Positions 44,091-51,628 of a stretch of DNA of 64,000 nucleotides are shown here, piece by piece (position 1 is the first letter of the stretch; each line of letters starts with the position of its first letter). Location of the stretch: assembly GCF_023227905.1 (NCBI RefSeq), contig NZ_JALOCF010000005.1, forward strand, positions 1 through 64,000, in the 5' to 3' direction. The notes under the pieces were generated by a model. The model did not search any database and was not told the origin of the DNA. It was given only the letters and a program-made list of their open reading frames with translations. A program made the translations under genes and the position numbers. The stretch comes from Methylobacter sp. Lineage in GTDB: Bacteria; Pseudomonadota; Gammaproteobacteria; Methylococcales; Methylomonadaceae.

Positions 44091-44432
44091 CTACCATTCC
44101 AGTATCTTCCACATATTGATGTCGAGTTCTCTATCTACATTGTTGCGGCGTTCATCCATTTTGCCGTCGCCGTTGGTATCAATAAAATAATACGGAGGGC
44201 CGACAACCGGAACGACTTTTATCATATAAAGCCTGCCGCCGCGCCGGTACTCCTGAATGGTTTCTTTGCCTTTACGGATAATGGTAATGTCCGGCTCCAT
44301 GGTTTCGCCGTTTTGCACCGGCAAGGGCGGCTCCGGAGCCTCCGGCACAGCCTCAAGTTCAGGCTCAGGCGGCCGCTCATCGATGGCATAGACCGGAAAG
44401 GCCAGTAAACTCAGTAGGATAAAACGTCGCAT
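44091..44432 (-). CDS. DUF2782 exported protein
   Basis: A 113-residue protein with an N-terminal signal sequence (MRRFILLSLLAFPVYA) and a proline/glutamate-rich linker. The conserved DUF2782 core reads ITIIRKGKETIQEYRRGGRL followed by VPVVGPPYYFIDTNGDG. It is probably periplasmic and its role is unknown. It is the first gene of the small operon with thrB and sirB2. Confidence 0.9.
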   Translation of the reverse strand: MRRFILLSLLAFPVYAIDERPPEPELEAVPEAPEPPLPVQNGETMEPDITIIRKGKETIQEYRRGGRLYMIKVVPVVGPPYYFIDTNGDGKMDERRNNVDRELDINMWKILEW

Positions 44433-44611
44433 AACGTGACTCTTTTAAAATAAAAACTGCGGCTATCTTATTACAGTTTTTATCGACTTGCTTGACTAAA
44501 ATGGCTCAATAGAGTGCTCCGCCGAGCTTTCATGTCTGGGATCAATGGACAGGCAGGTCTGCCGATAGACCGGTTTGAGCTGGTCGAGCGTCTGGATGAA
44601 CTAAAGTTCCT

Positions 44612-45046
44612 TCACCGTTCGCCTCCTGTGGATAAAGAGACCAAGGCCCGGTCCAGCGTTCGCCATGCCAGCAGTGCGCACTTGTGGCGTCCCCGATGAG
44701 GGGTCACCGCCGTGAGAGGACGTATTACATCGCAAACGAACGGATCATCGGCGCTGCCGGCAAGAACATTCTCCATCGCCCAGTGGTAGTCCTGCGCCTC
44801 GCTGACGGCAACGCCGGTGAGCTTTATCGTCATCATCGACGCTGAAGCGATGCAGATGGCACAGCCGCTGCCCGTGAAATGCGCGCCACTGATGCGCTCG
44901 GAATCGACGGTGAGAAACAAAGTAATCTGATCCCCGCATACAGGGTTGTGCAGAGATGCCTTTACGGAGTAATTGGCCGGCTCTGCGCAATTAGCCGGGG
45001 CCGCGAAATGCCGAAGAATCTCCGGCCGGTAGAGGGATATATTCAT
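44612..45046 (-). CDS. Solitary SufU/IscU-like Fe-S scaffold protein
   Basis: A 144-residue protein with the SufU/NifU N-terminal fold. The three cluster-binding cysteines are in HNPVCGDQI, GSGCAICIASASMM and RHKCALLAW, and the Asp following the first Cys is present. SufU receives sulfur from SufS; no suf or isc gene is adjacent. The ATG at 45046 is chosen from homology because the open frame continues 87 codons upstream (to 45307) with sequence that I do not recognise. That upstream part may be a fused domain or a remnant of another gene. Confidence 0.75.
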   Translation of the reverse strand: MNISLYRPEILRHFAAPANCAEPANYSVKASLHNPVCGDQITLFLTVDSERISGAHFTGSGCAICIASASMMTIKLTGVAVSEAQDYHWAMENVLAGSADDPFVCDVIRPLTAVTPHRGRHKCALLAWRTLDRALVSLSTGGER

Positions 45047-46290
45047 ATGATTGGTTTCCGAGTTGTGTGCAGGCTTCCGCCAGCTGGTCGAAGAAGAAGT
45101 CGATTTTCTAGTGTGTTGTAAACGCCGCGCGAGAGGCGTACTGATGACGTACAGGTCAGTGGTATTGACCTCTGCACTATGGACTTCAATCTGAAACCGG
45201 GTGCCGGCGCTGACCTTGCCTTCAGGCGTGAGCGTGCTGGCGTCAAGGATAGTGAGATTCAAGATACTGGTGGGACGATCGGGGCTTTGTCCATAGTCAT
45301 AGTGCATGGTTGCTGGTCCGTATAGTCGAGTTGAAGAATTATTATTTGGAAGTTTCTCTCAAGTCCAGTTAAGTTTCTAATATAAAGTTGCCCGGCAATA
45401 TCTGTCACCGGCTACTGCGCATGAGTCGGAACAAATATGGCCGTTTTCGGTAAACAGCGCATTCTTTAATGCAGACAAAAAACCAATTCAAACGCAATGA
45501 GTATCCAAGAGCCCATCATCAGCCGACTAACCGCTTACTGTTTTTTCGCAAGCTGATTTCCAGCAACAGATCACAAGAGTTAACTGAGCCTTAATGATGG
45601 CAGCCAAGTTAATCCGCAGGTCAATAAAATGCGCCTGATTATGCCTCGCCCACTCTTGTTGCTCTTGATAAGACTTTGTTTTTTCCATAACTAATAATAT
45701 TGCTATTAGTGGCGCGATTCGAAATGAACTTATACAAATACCTGAAAATTCACCTGAATTAGAGTCTATTTGATTAAATAGAAAAATGCAAATGAATGCC
45801 CGTCTCCCAGCATCAATGCGCTTGCGCCAGAAATCCGGCATAAGCATATCTAACATATTTTCAGCGGGGCAAAGAGACACCTCGCCAATAGGTCGTTCTG
45901 GAAATCGTTCAAGTTCGCCTCATGCCAACCCATCCAAGGAACAACAACTCAGAGATAAAACTATTCATTAAATCAGGCCGGTTTACCGGCTCGCCTAAAG
46001 CAATTCTCGGTTATTTAAGGTTACTCGTTATCTATTAAGCAGCAGGCACTTGAGTGGCACGGACTGGGTCCCGTTTGCCGCGCCGGGCACCGGAGCTTTC
46101 GCCGGGACAGATCAGCAGGACAGCGGTTTGCATGCGTAGTAGCTCCCGCAAGGCAAGGCACAGGCAGGTGTTCGAGACCTCGATTCAAGCAAGCGTCTTA
46201 AATCACAACGTAGCGCGTCTCAGACAGCATTCCTTGGTAGCACATGGGAACGAGACAATTTATTTTAAAAAATTCGGGCTATGTTTCTAA
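45047..46290. other. 1.2-kb stretch without a convincing gene
   Basis: The first 260 bases continue the SufU reading frame upstream (MHYDYGQSPDRPTSILNL, later TRFQIEVHSAEVNTTDLYV). This has protein-like character but no recognised family, and it turns into serine-rich low-complexity near 45100. The rest has only short, unrelated open frames on both strands (for example 45527-45880 minus and 46054-46290 plus), without ribosome-binding sequences or known motifs. Together with the adjacent mtdB remnant this looks like a zone of gene decay. Confidence 0.5.
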
Positions 46291-46413
46291 CTAACAAAGA
46301 AGCGCTCTAGTCAGTGGCACCACCATATCAAAGCCGGCATCGGCGGCGAGAGTCACATCAAATGGGCTGACTTTGTCGCCTGGTGTCAGAAAATACAGGA
46401 TTCGTTGTGCCAT
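46291..46413 (-). pseudogene. N-terminal remnant of methylene-tetrahydromethanopterin dehydrogenase (mtdB-like)
   Basis: The 40-residue frame starts MAQRILYFLTPGDKVSPFDV and continues TLAADAGFDMVVPLT before an unrelated RALLC and stop. The pattern FTPxxxxSPFDVNMAxDAGF, followed by P(Y/L)T, is the N-terminus of MtdB, which oxidises methylene-H4MPT in formaldehyde oxidation by methylotrophs. A full gene is near 290 residues, so about 85 percent is missing. The downstream sequence (below 46291) does not continue the family in any frame that I could see. Confidence 0.6.
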
Positions 46414-46481
46414 GAATATGCCGTTAAAATTATTTGTTAAAAATGGCCGACAGCCTAACGCATAGCCTGTATATTTTAAAA

Positions 46482-47471
46482 TTACAGCCAGCCGACCCTT
46501 TTCAGGCGCAAATACAGCAGCACACTGCCCACCCCGACACCACCGACTACCAGCGGATAGCTGTATTGCCATTCCAGCTCCGGCATATGCCTGAAATTCA
46601 TGCCGTACCAGCTGAATACCATAGTCGGTATCGCCAGGATCGCCCCCCAACCGGCCAGCCGTTTGACCACTTCGTTCTGGCGCACCGTTTCGAAGGTCAG
46701 ATGCACCTGCATCGCCGCCAGCAACATCTCGCGCATGCCGCGAATCGCCTGGTCGATGCGTTTGATGTGGTCGGCAATATCGCGGAAATACACCTGCACA
46801 TCCTTGGGAATAAGCCCGCTATGAAAGCGCATCAGCTCGTTGCAGATATCGATAACCGGATTAATGGCGCCTTCCAACTGCAACAACTCGCGCTTTAGTT
46901 CATACAGGCCTTCTATAGTCTGACGGCTGGGACGGGATTCGAAAATTGCCGACTCCAGCACATCGAAGCGCTGTTGCAAACCGTCGATTACCGGTACATA
47001 GTTATCGACGATGAAATCCATGATCGAATACAGCACAAACCCGGGCCCTTTAGCCAATTGCTGCGGCATGGCCTCGCAACGCTCCCTGACTTTGCTGTGA
47101 CTGCGCGAAGCGCCGTGCCTGACCGTCACCAAAAAACGCGGCCCCATGAAAATATGGGTTTCGCCAAACTCGACCTGCTCTTCGGCAAGATGGGCGGTAT
47201 GCAAGACCATGAACAGCGATTCGCCGTATTCCTCGATTTTCGGACGTTGATGCGCCGTGAGGGCGTCTTCGATAGCCAACTCATGCAGCCCGAATTCCTG
47301 CTGGATTTTGGCTAACAACTCGCCGTCTGCTTCGTACAAACCCAGCCAGACAAAGGTATTTTCCCGTTTCAGAACTTCGCTGATGTTTTCGACAGTCACA
47401 TCGCCGATGCTGGCGCCGTCTTGGTAGGCCGCGCATTTTATGATCTTGTTGTTGTCGATTTGTCCCGTCAA
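46482..47471 (-). CDS. CorA-family Mg2+/Co2+ transporter
   Basis: A 329-residue divalent-cation channel of the CorA superfamily. The large N-terminal cytoplasmic domain includes FVWLGLYEADGELL and HELAIEDALTAHQRPKIEEY (20 residues). The long helix leads to two C-terminal transmembrane helices with the hallmark YGMNFRHMPE (GMN selectivity motif). A ribosome-binding sequence (GGAGA in reverse complement) lies before the start at 47471. Confidence 0.93.
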   Translation of the reverse strand: MTGQIDNNKIIKCAAYQDGASIGDVTVENISEVLKRENTFVWLGLYEADGELLAKIQQEFGLHELAIEDALTAHQRPKIEEYGESLFMVLHTAHLAEEQVEFGETHIFMGPRFLVTVRHGASRSHSKVRERCEAMPQQLAKGPGFVLYSIMDFIVDNYVPVIDGLQQRFDVLESAIFESRPSRQTIEGLYELKRELLQLEGAINPVIDICNELMRFHSGLIPKDVQVYFRDIADHIKRIDQAIRGMREMLLAAMQVHLTFETVRQNEVVKRLAGWGAILAIPTMVFSWYGMNFRHMPELEWQYSYPLVVGGVGVGSVLLYLRLKRVGWL

Positions 47472-47943
47472 AAGTTTCTCCGGTTATTTGGCAAAAGTAA
47501 TGAAGCGATTCGACCGGTGAAACCATTGGTAAAAATCGATGAATGCAATGCTTGATGCTGATGGGAACGGGCCCTATTCAAGAGCGGCTGTTTGGGCGGA
47601 ATGCCAGTGCTTGCCTTGTCGTATTCGATGACAGTATGAGCCAGCGCCATTGGCGATAAGCAAACTTGCAGGCGGTACAAAGTCAGCATCGTCAGCCATC
47701 TTGCCGTGGCCTTGGTTAAGGTTGCCGACCGGTTGGAATTGGGGATCATACCGTCCTTTGAATTTAGTAAAGAATCAAGTTTGCATGCAACAGGGGCTAA
47801 ACTCAATCAGTTTTAATTGTTGCCGGTGTGCTCCGCTGCATAATCAAGAGCTAGCCCATGCATATCGGTCGGCATTGTTATTCAGTTTGGCAATATCGCC
47901 CCATCCGTTCGGCAGCCATTCCTGTGGCCCGGCAGCGCTGCTA
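47472..47943. other. Intergenic stretch without a recognisable gene
   Basis: Only one sizeable open frame crosses this 472-bp gap (47468-47806, minus, 112 codons). Its product has no family signature, and the frame overlaps the start of corA. I regard it as uncertain and leave it unassigned. No hairpin or repeat stood out. Confidence 0.4.
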
Positions 47944-48306
47944 TCAGAATTTAGCATCGACCAGTTTCTGTTCGCGGATGATTTCCCCGGTTTCCAGGCT
48001 GCACAAGGCAAACCAGTCCGAACCGCCTTGCGTTTGTATCTCAAACCGCACCCAGAAATTCCCGGACCGGTTTAGTATTTGTTGTTTCTCAATTAATCCG
48101 GGATGCCGAAGCAGTCCTTCCCGTTGGCAGGATTCGATATAACCCTTACTTGCAGGCAGTGCATAGCGATCGGCAACGTTCTCATCCTCGCCGGTCATAT
48201 CCCGATAAAGCGCCGATTCCGATAACGGGAATGTGTTAGAAAATGCAGGCCAAACCCCAAGGGTCGACGCCAAAATCAACACAATTTTAATAAATTTGTT
48301 ATTCAT
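47944..48306 (-). CDS. Small exported protein of unknown function
   Basis: A 120-residue protein with a clear signal peptide (MNNKFIKIVLILASTLGVWP, cleavage probably after AFS). The mature part has two Cys residues (ESCQREGLLRH and FALCSLETGEI) that could form a disulfide, and ends in strand-rich sequence (FWVRFEIQTQGGSDWFALC). I do not recognise a family. It is probably periplasmic. It is divergent from the M20 peptidase gene across 252 bp. Confidence 0.65.
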   Translation of the reverse strand: MNNKFIKIVLILASTLGVWPAFSNTFPLSESALYRDMTGEDENVADRYALPASKGYIESCQREGLLRHPGLIEKQQILNRSGNFWVRFEIQTQGGSDWFALCSLETGEIIREQKLVDAKF

Positions 48307-48558
48307 AAAGCGCCTCTTGAAACTTGTAAAAAACCGCTTGAATTAACTCTGACCCAGCCAGCCTCTTTGATTGTAAATCAGCCGTGCAGATGAGACCGGT
48401 TATCAAGCTATTGACTGCATGGTAAAAGAAGATTTCTTAAGAAATCCCTAAATAGGTTTTTATACTGATGAGCCGAACCAAGGGAATAATAAAAGTCTTA
48501 CCTTTTATCAAAACTTGCAGGTAGCATAGCGATTATCATTAAATTCATGTGAGCTTTT

Positions 48559-49731
48559 ATGCCGATAGCAAACGATATCCAGCAACTGCACGCTCAAATG
48601 CGCCAATGGCGTCAGCATCTGCACCGGTTTCCTGAAACCGCTTTTGAGGAAACGCAAACAGCGGAATTTATTGCCTGTAAGTTGGCGGAGTTCGGCCTGG
48701 ACGTTCACCGGGGTTTGGGCAAAACCGGCGTTGTCGGGACGCTTACTGCCGGGAACGGCGGCAAGAAAATTGCGTTGCGCGCCGATATGGATGCCTTGTT
48801 CATTCAGGAACAAAACACTTTCGCCCATAAATCCTGCCACGACGGCAAAATGCATGCCTGCGGCCATGACGGCCATTCGGCGATGCTGCTGGGCGCGGCC
48901 TGCTATTTGGCCGAGCATCGCAACTTTAACGGCACGGTGTATTTTATCTTCCAGCCTGCCGAGGAAGGCCGCGCTGGAGCCAAGCAGATGATCGATGACG
49001 GGTTGTTTGAGCAATTTCCGGCCGACCGCGTTTTCGGCCTGCATAATTTCCCGGACATTCCGCCGGGACATTTTGCGGTTAAATCCGGCGCGATGATGGC
49101 GTCATTCGACTGCTTTGAAATCATTATCACCGGACAAGCGACCCATGCCGCGATGCCGCATTTGGGCAATGATGCGATAGTCGCGTCCGCCCAGCTGATT
49201 ACCGCGTTGCAGACTATCGTCAGCCGAACGGTTAATCCCATTGATCCGGCGGTGGTCAGCATTACCCAGATTCATGCCGGCAACACCTGGAACGCGCTGC
49301 CGGAATCGGTGCTGCTAAGAGGCACGTTCCGTTGCTTTAGCGGCGAGGCGCAAAAAACCATTGCCGATAAAATCACCCGGCTGGTTAATGCGCTCTGCGA
49401 GGGTTTTGCGGTCAGAGCGGAAATCAAATTCAACCCGGAAAACCCAGGCTATCCGGTGACCTTTAATGCGGAAGCTGAAACCGAGCTGGCGATACAAGCG
49501 GCAATGGCCGTCGCCGGAGCGGACGGTGTCGATCGGCAACCGGCCCCCTGCATGGGCTCAGAAGATTTTGCGTTTATGTTGCAGGAAAAACCCGGCTGCT
49601 ATGTCTGGATAGGCAACGGCTCATCCGAAAATGGCTGCCTGCTGCATAATCCGCATTATGATTTTAACGATGAGGTATTGCCGGTCGGCACGGCTTATTG
49701 GGTAAAATTGGTTGAAACGGTGTTAAGGTAA
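48559..49731 (+). CDS. M20-family amidohydrolase/aminoacylase-like peptidase
   Basis: A 390-residue di-metal enzyme of the M20D group (hippurate hydrolase / N-acyl-amino-acid amidohydrolase). Metal ligands lie in MHACGHDGHSAMLLG (about residues 95-110), in FQPAEEGRAGAKQMI near 135, and in the C-terminal MGSEDFAFML. The lid domain between them contains GQATHAAMPHLGNDA. Substrate cannot be fixed from sequence. It is a single gene, convergent with ribA. Confidence 0.9.
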   Translation: MPIANDIQQLHAQMRQWRQHLHRFPETAFEETQTAEFIACKLAEFGLDVHRGLGKTGVVGTLTAGNGGKKIALRADMDALFIQEQNTFAHKSCHDGKMHACGHDGHSAMLLGAACYLAEHRNFNGTVYFIFQPAEEGRAGAKQMIDDGLFEQFPADRVFGLHNFPDIPPGHFAVKSGAMMASFDCFEIIITGQATHAAMPHLGNDAIVASAQLITALQTIVSRTVNPIDPAVVSITQIHAGNTWNALPESVLLRGTFRCFSGEAQKTIADKITRLVNALCEGFAVRAEIKFNPENPGYPVTFNAEAETELAIQAAMAVAGADGVDRQPAPCMGSEDFAFMLQEKPGCYVWIGNGSSENGCLLHNPHYDFNDEVLPVGTAYWVKLVETVLR

Positions 49732-49739
49732 AAGCATTT

Positions 49740-49823
49740 AGACCTTCCAGGTTTTACGACTGCCATGGATGGCGGAAGTGCTGGAGCCGCCGGGAGCGGC
49801 TCCAGTAAAAACCTGGAAGGTCT
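49740..49823. repeat. Nested inverted repeat between the M20 peptidase and ribA
   Basis: Outer 16-bp arms AGACCTTCCAGGTTTT (49740-49755) and AAAACCTGGAAGGTCT (49808-49823) are perfect complements. An inner hairpin CTGGAGCCGC...GCGGCTCCAG lies near 49781-49805. The structure sits between convergent genes and could terminate transcription in both directions. The sequence resembles short dispersed palindromes, and it is not repeated elsewhere in this window as far as I saw. Confidence 0.75.
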
Positions 49824-49826
49824 GAT

Positions 49827-50435
49827 TTAGCTCTTTTTCGATTCAAACAGCATGTGCGCCATTTTCTTTGCTTTGGTTTTTAAATAACCGACATTGTCTT
49901 CATGAGCCACGGCCTCGACCGGAATGCGGCCCGCCACGTTAATGCCGAGTTTTTCCAACCCTTCTATTTTCTTCGGATTGTTGGTCATCAATTTTATGGA
50001 CCTGACGTTCAGGTTTTCCAGCATTAACGCGGCAATGCTGTATTCCCTTTCGTCGGCAAGATGGCCCAGGTGGATATTGGCATCCACGGTATCCATGCCC
50101 TGATCCTGCAAGTTATAAGCTTGCAATTTTTTCAACAGGCCGATGCCGCGGCCTTCCTGGCGCAGGTAAATCAATACGCCGAAACCGGCTTTATCGATCA
50201 TTTGCAACGCCATATCCAGCTGTTCTCCGCAATCGCAACGCCTTGACCCTAATACGTCCCCGGTAAAACATTCGGAATGGATGCGCACCGGCACGTTTTC
50301 CTTGTCTGCAACCTCGCCTTTAACAAGAGCGACATGCTCCTTGTCATCAATGGTGTTGCTGTAGTAATGCAGGATAAATTCACCGTGTTTGGTGGGGATC
50401 GGCGTCTGTACCAGATTTTCTAATTGAGGTTTCAC
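49827..50435 (-). CDS. ribA: GTP cyclohydrolase II
   Basis: A 202-residue enzyme that opens the GTP imidazole ring in the first step of riboflavin synthesis. The zinc-binding cysteines are in ECFTGDVLGSRRCDCGEQLD (20 residues), and the catalytic/GTP-binding motifs RQEGRGIGLLKKL and IKLMTNNPKKI are intact. It is a stand-alone RibA rather than a RibBA fusion. No FMN-riboswitch-like structure was evident upstream. Confidence 0.95.
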   Translation of the reverse strand: MKPQLENLVQTPIPTKHGEFILHYYSNTIDDKEHVALVKGEVADKENVPVRIHSECFTGDVLGSRRCDCGEQLDMALQMIDKAGFGVLIYLRQEGRGIGLLKKLQAYNLQDQGMDTVDANIHLGHLADEREYSIAALMLENLNVRSIKLMTNNPKKIEGLEKLGINVAGRIPVEAVAHEDNVGYLKTKAKKMAHMLFESKKS

Positions 50436-50557
50436 TTAAATTAACTAATCCAAAAATTGATTGTATTTTACCCAATTCAGCGGCTATCCAGTTAAAAAGT
50501 TTCACGGCGCTTTGGCGGATTGTAATTGCCGACAATCGGAATATCGCAAAATATCCG

Positions 50558-51175
50558 TTATTTTCTGGCTTCAATCAGCTTGATGATATCACTGCTGCGG
50601 TCATCGACATGCACCGAGGTAAACGCGCAGGCTTTAACGTTCTTAACCGTATTGCGGTTAATGTTTGCCCCGACCAGCGCGACAACGACCGGGTTAAGCA
50701 GGTTCATCAGCGCGGCAAGCACGGGATTTGAACTGACCACATGTTCCAGCAATAAGACCTGTCCGCCCGGTTTGCAGACCCGGTACACCTCTTTCAAGCC
50801 TTTGAGCGCCGACGGTACCGAACAAAAAACAAATGAACAAATCACCGTATCGAAACTGTTATCGGCAAAACATAACGACTGAACATCCATCAGTTCCAGA
50901 TCGACCTTGACATTTTTCCTGTCCCGTTTGCGCACCGCCTGCTTGAGCATTTGTTCGCTAAAATCAATCGCGGTTATTCTGGCATCCTGGGGATAGTAAT
51001 CAAAATTCTTGCCCGTCCCTACGCCGACTTCGAGTATATGATGCCCTTCGACCTTGGCCCATAATTTTTTCCGCCAGCTTCTAAAAAACAACCCTTCCAT
51101 GACCGCCTCCATGCCCTCGAAATACGGGGCGATCCGGTCGTATCGTTTTCTAATAGCGGCGCTGTCTGGCTTCAT
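50558..51175 (-). CDS. Class I SAM-dependent methyltransferase (UbiE/PmtA-like)
   Basis: A 205-residue methyltransferase. Motif I is ILEVGVGTGKNFDYYP, the acidic motif II is ITAIDFSEQML, and the post-I region reads LPFADNSFD-like (LCFADNSFDTVICSF), then VYRVCKPGGQVLLLEHV. It resembles small UbiE-like enzymes, including phosphatidylethanolamine N-methyltransferases, but the substrate is not determined. It lies 122 bp upstream of ribA on the same strand. Confidence 0.85.
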   Translation of the reverse strand: MKPDSAAIRKRYDRIAPYFEGMEAVMEGLFFRSWRKKLWAKVEGHHILEVGVGTGKNFDYYPQDARITAIDFSEQMLKQAVRKRDRKNVKVDLELMDVQSLCFADNSFDTVICSFVFCSVPSALKGLKEVYRVCKPGGQVLLLEHVVSSNPVLAALMNLLNPVVVALVGANINRNTVKNVKACAFTSVHVDDRSSDIIKLIEARK

Positions 51176-51254
51176 GATGGCTTCGGGTAATTAATCGGGT
51201 GCTGCATAGTACAGCGCAAGCTCAATTTTCATCAACAATATAAATTGATTAATT

Positions 51255-51599
51255 CACCACGAAGACACGAAGTTCACGAAGTTCACGAAGTTCACGAAGT
51301 TCACGAAGCTTAGGAATGATAATTCGAACAACTCGCGCACTAGGTTTTCAGCGGAAGTGCAGGCTTCGCCTCGGCAACTGCTCCCTGCGTTGCTAAGCCA
51401 CAGGGACGTGGTGAATGTAGAAAACGCATGGAGCAGTTTTCTACCTACCTCCTGCGTCCGTGCAGTCGTAAAGCGCCTACTTTTGGTGCTTGCGTTTGCA
51501 GGCAAAGCCTGCACTCCGACTATCGGCAATTTGCTTAAGTTATTTTGTGCATGTCCCTTAGCAAAGTAAAACTTCGTGTCCTTCGTGTCTTCGTGGTGC
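51255..51599. repeat. 345-bp element with 18-bp terminal inverted repeats and internal tandem 9-mers
   Basis: Perfect 18-bp inverted ends: CACCACGAAGACACGAAG (51255-51272) and CTTCGTGTCTTCGTGGTG (51582-51599). Next to the left end are four tandem copies of TTCACGAAG (51273-51308). The interior (51369-51469) matches the repeat nested at 7322-7430. The organisation is MITE-like, but no transposase or clear target duplication is visible. Open frames across it (for example on the minus strand) appear fortuitous. Confidence 0.8.
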
Positions 51600-51628
51600 G
51601 AAAATGGCACTTCGGTTAGAGCAATATT

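Noticed and set aside
45527..45880. Open frame of 117 codons on the minus strand
   Set aside because: No ribosome-binding sequence, no recognisable motif, and an odd composition; kept as part of the gene-free stretch.
46291..46650. Alternative 119-codon frame including the mtdB remnant
   Set aside because: Its upstream half is antisense-frame sequence of the corA 3' end; only the part from 46413 resembles a known protein.
51273..51308. Tandem TTCACGAAG units considered as a CRISPR array
   Set aside because: The units are 9 bp and directly adjacent with no spacers; it is a simple tandem repeat at the end of an inverted-repeat element.
51254..51610. Open frame of 118 codons on the minus strand
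   Set aside because: It lies wholly within the inverted-repeat element and encodes low-complexity sequence from the tandem units.
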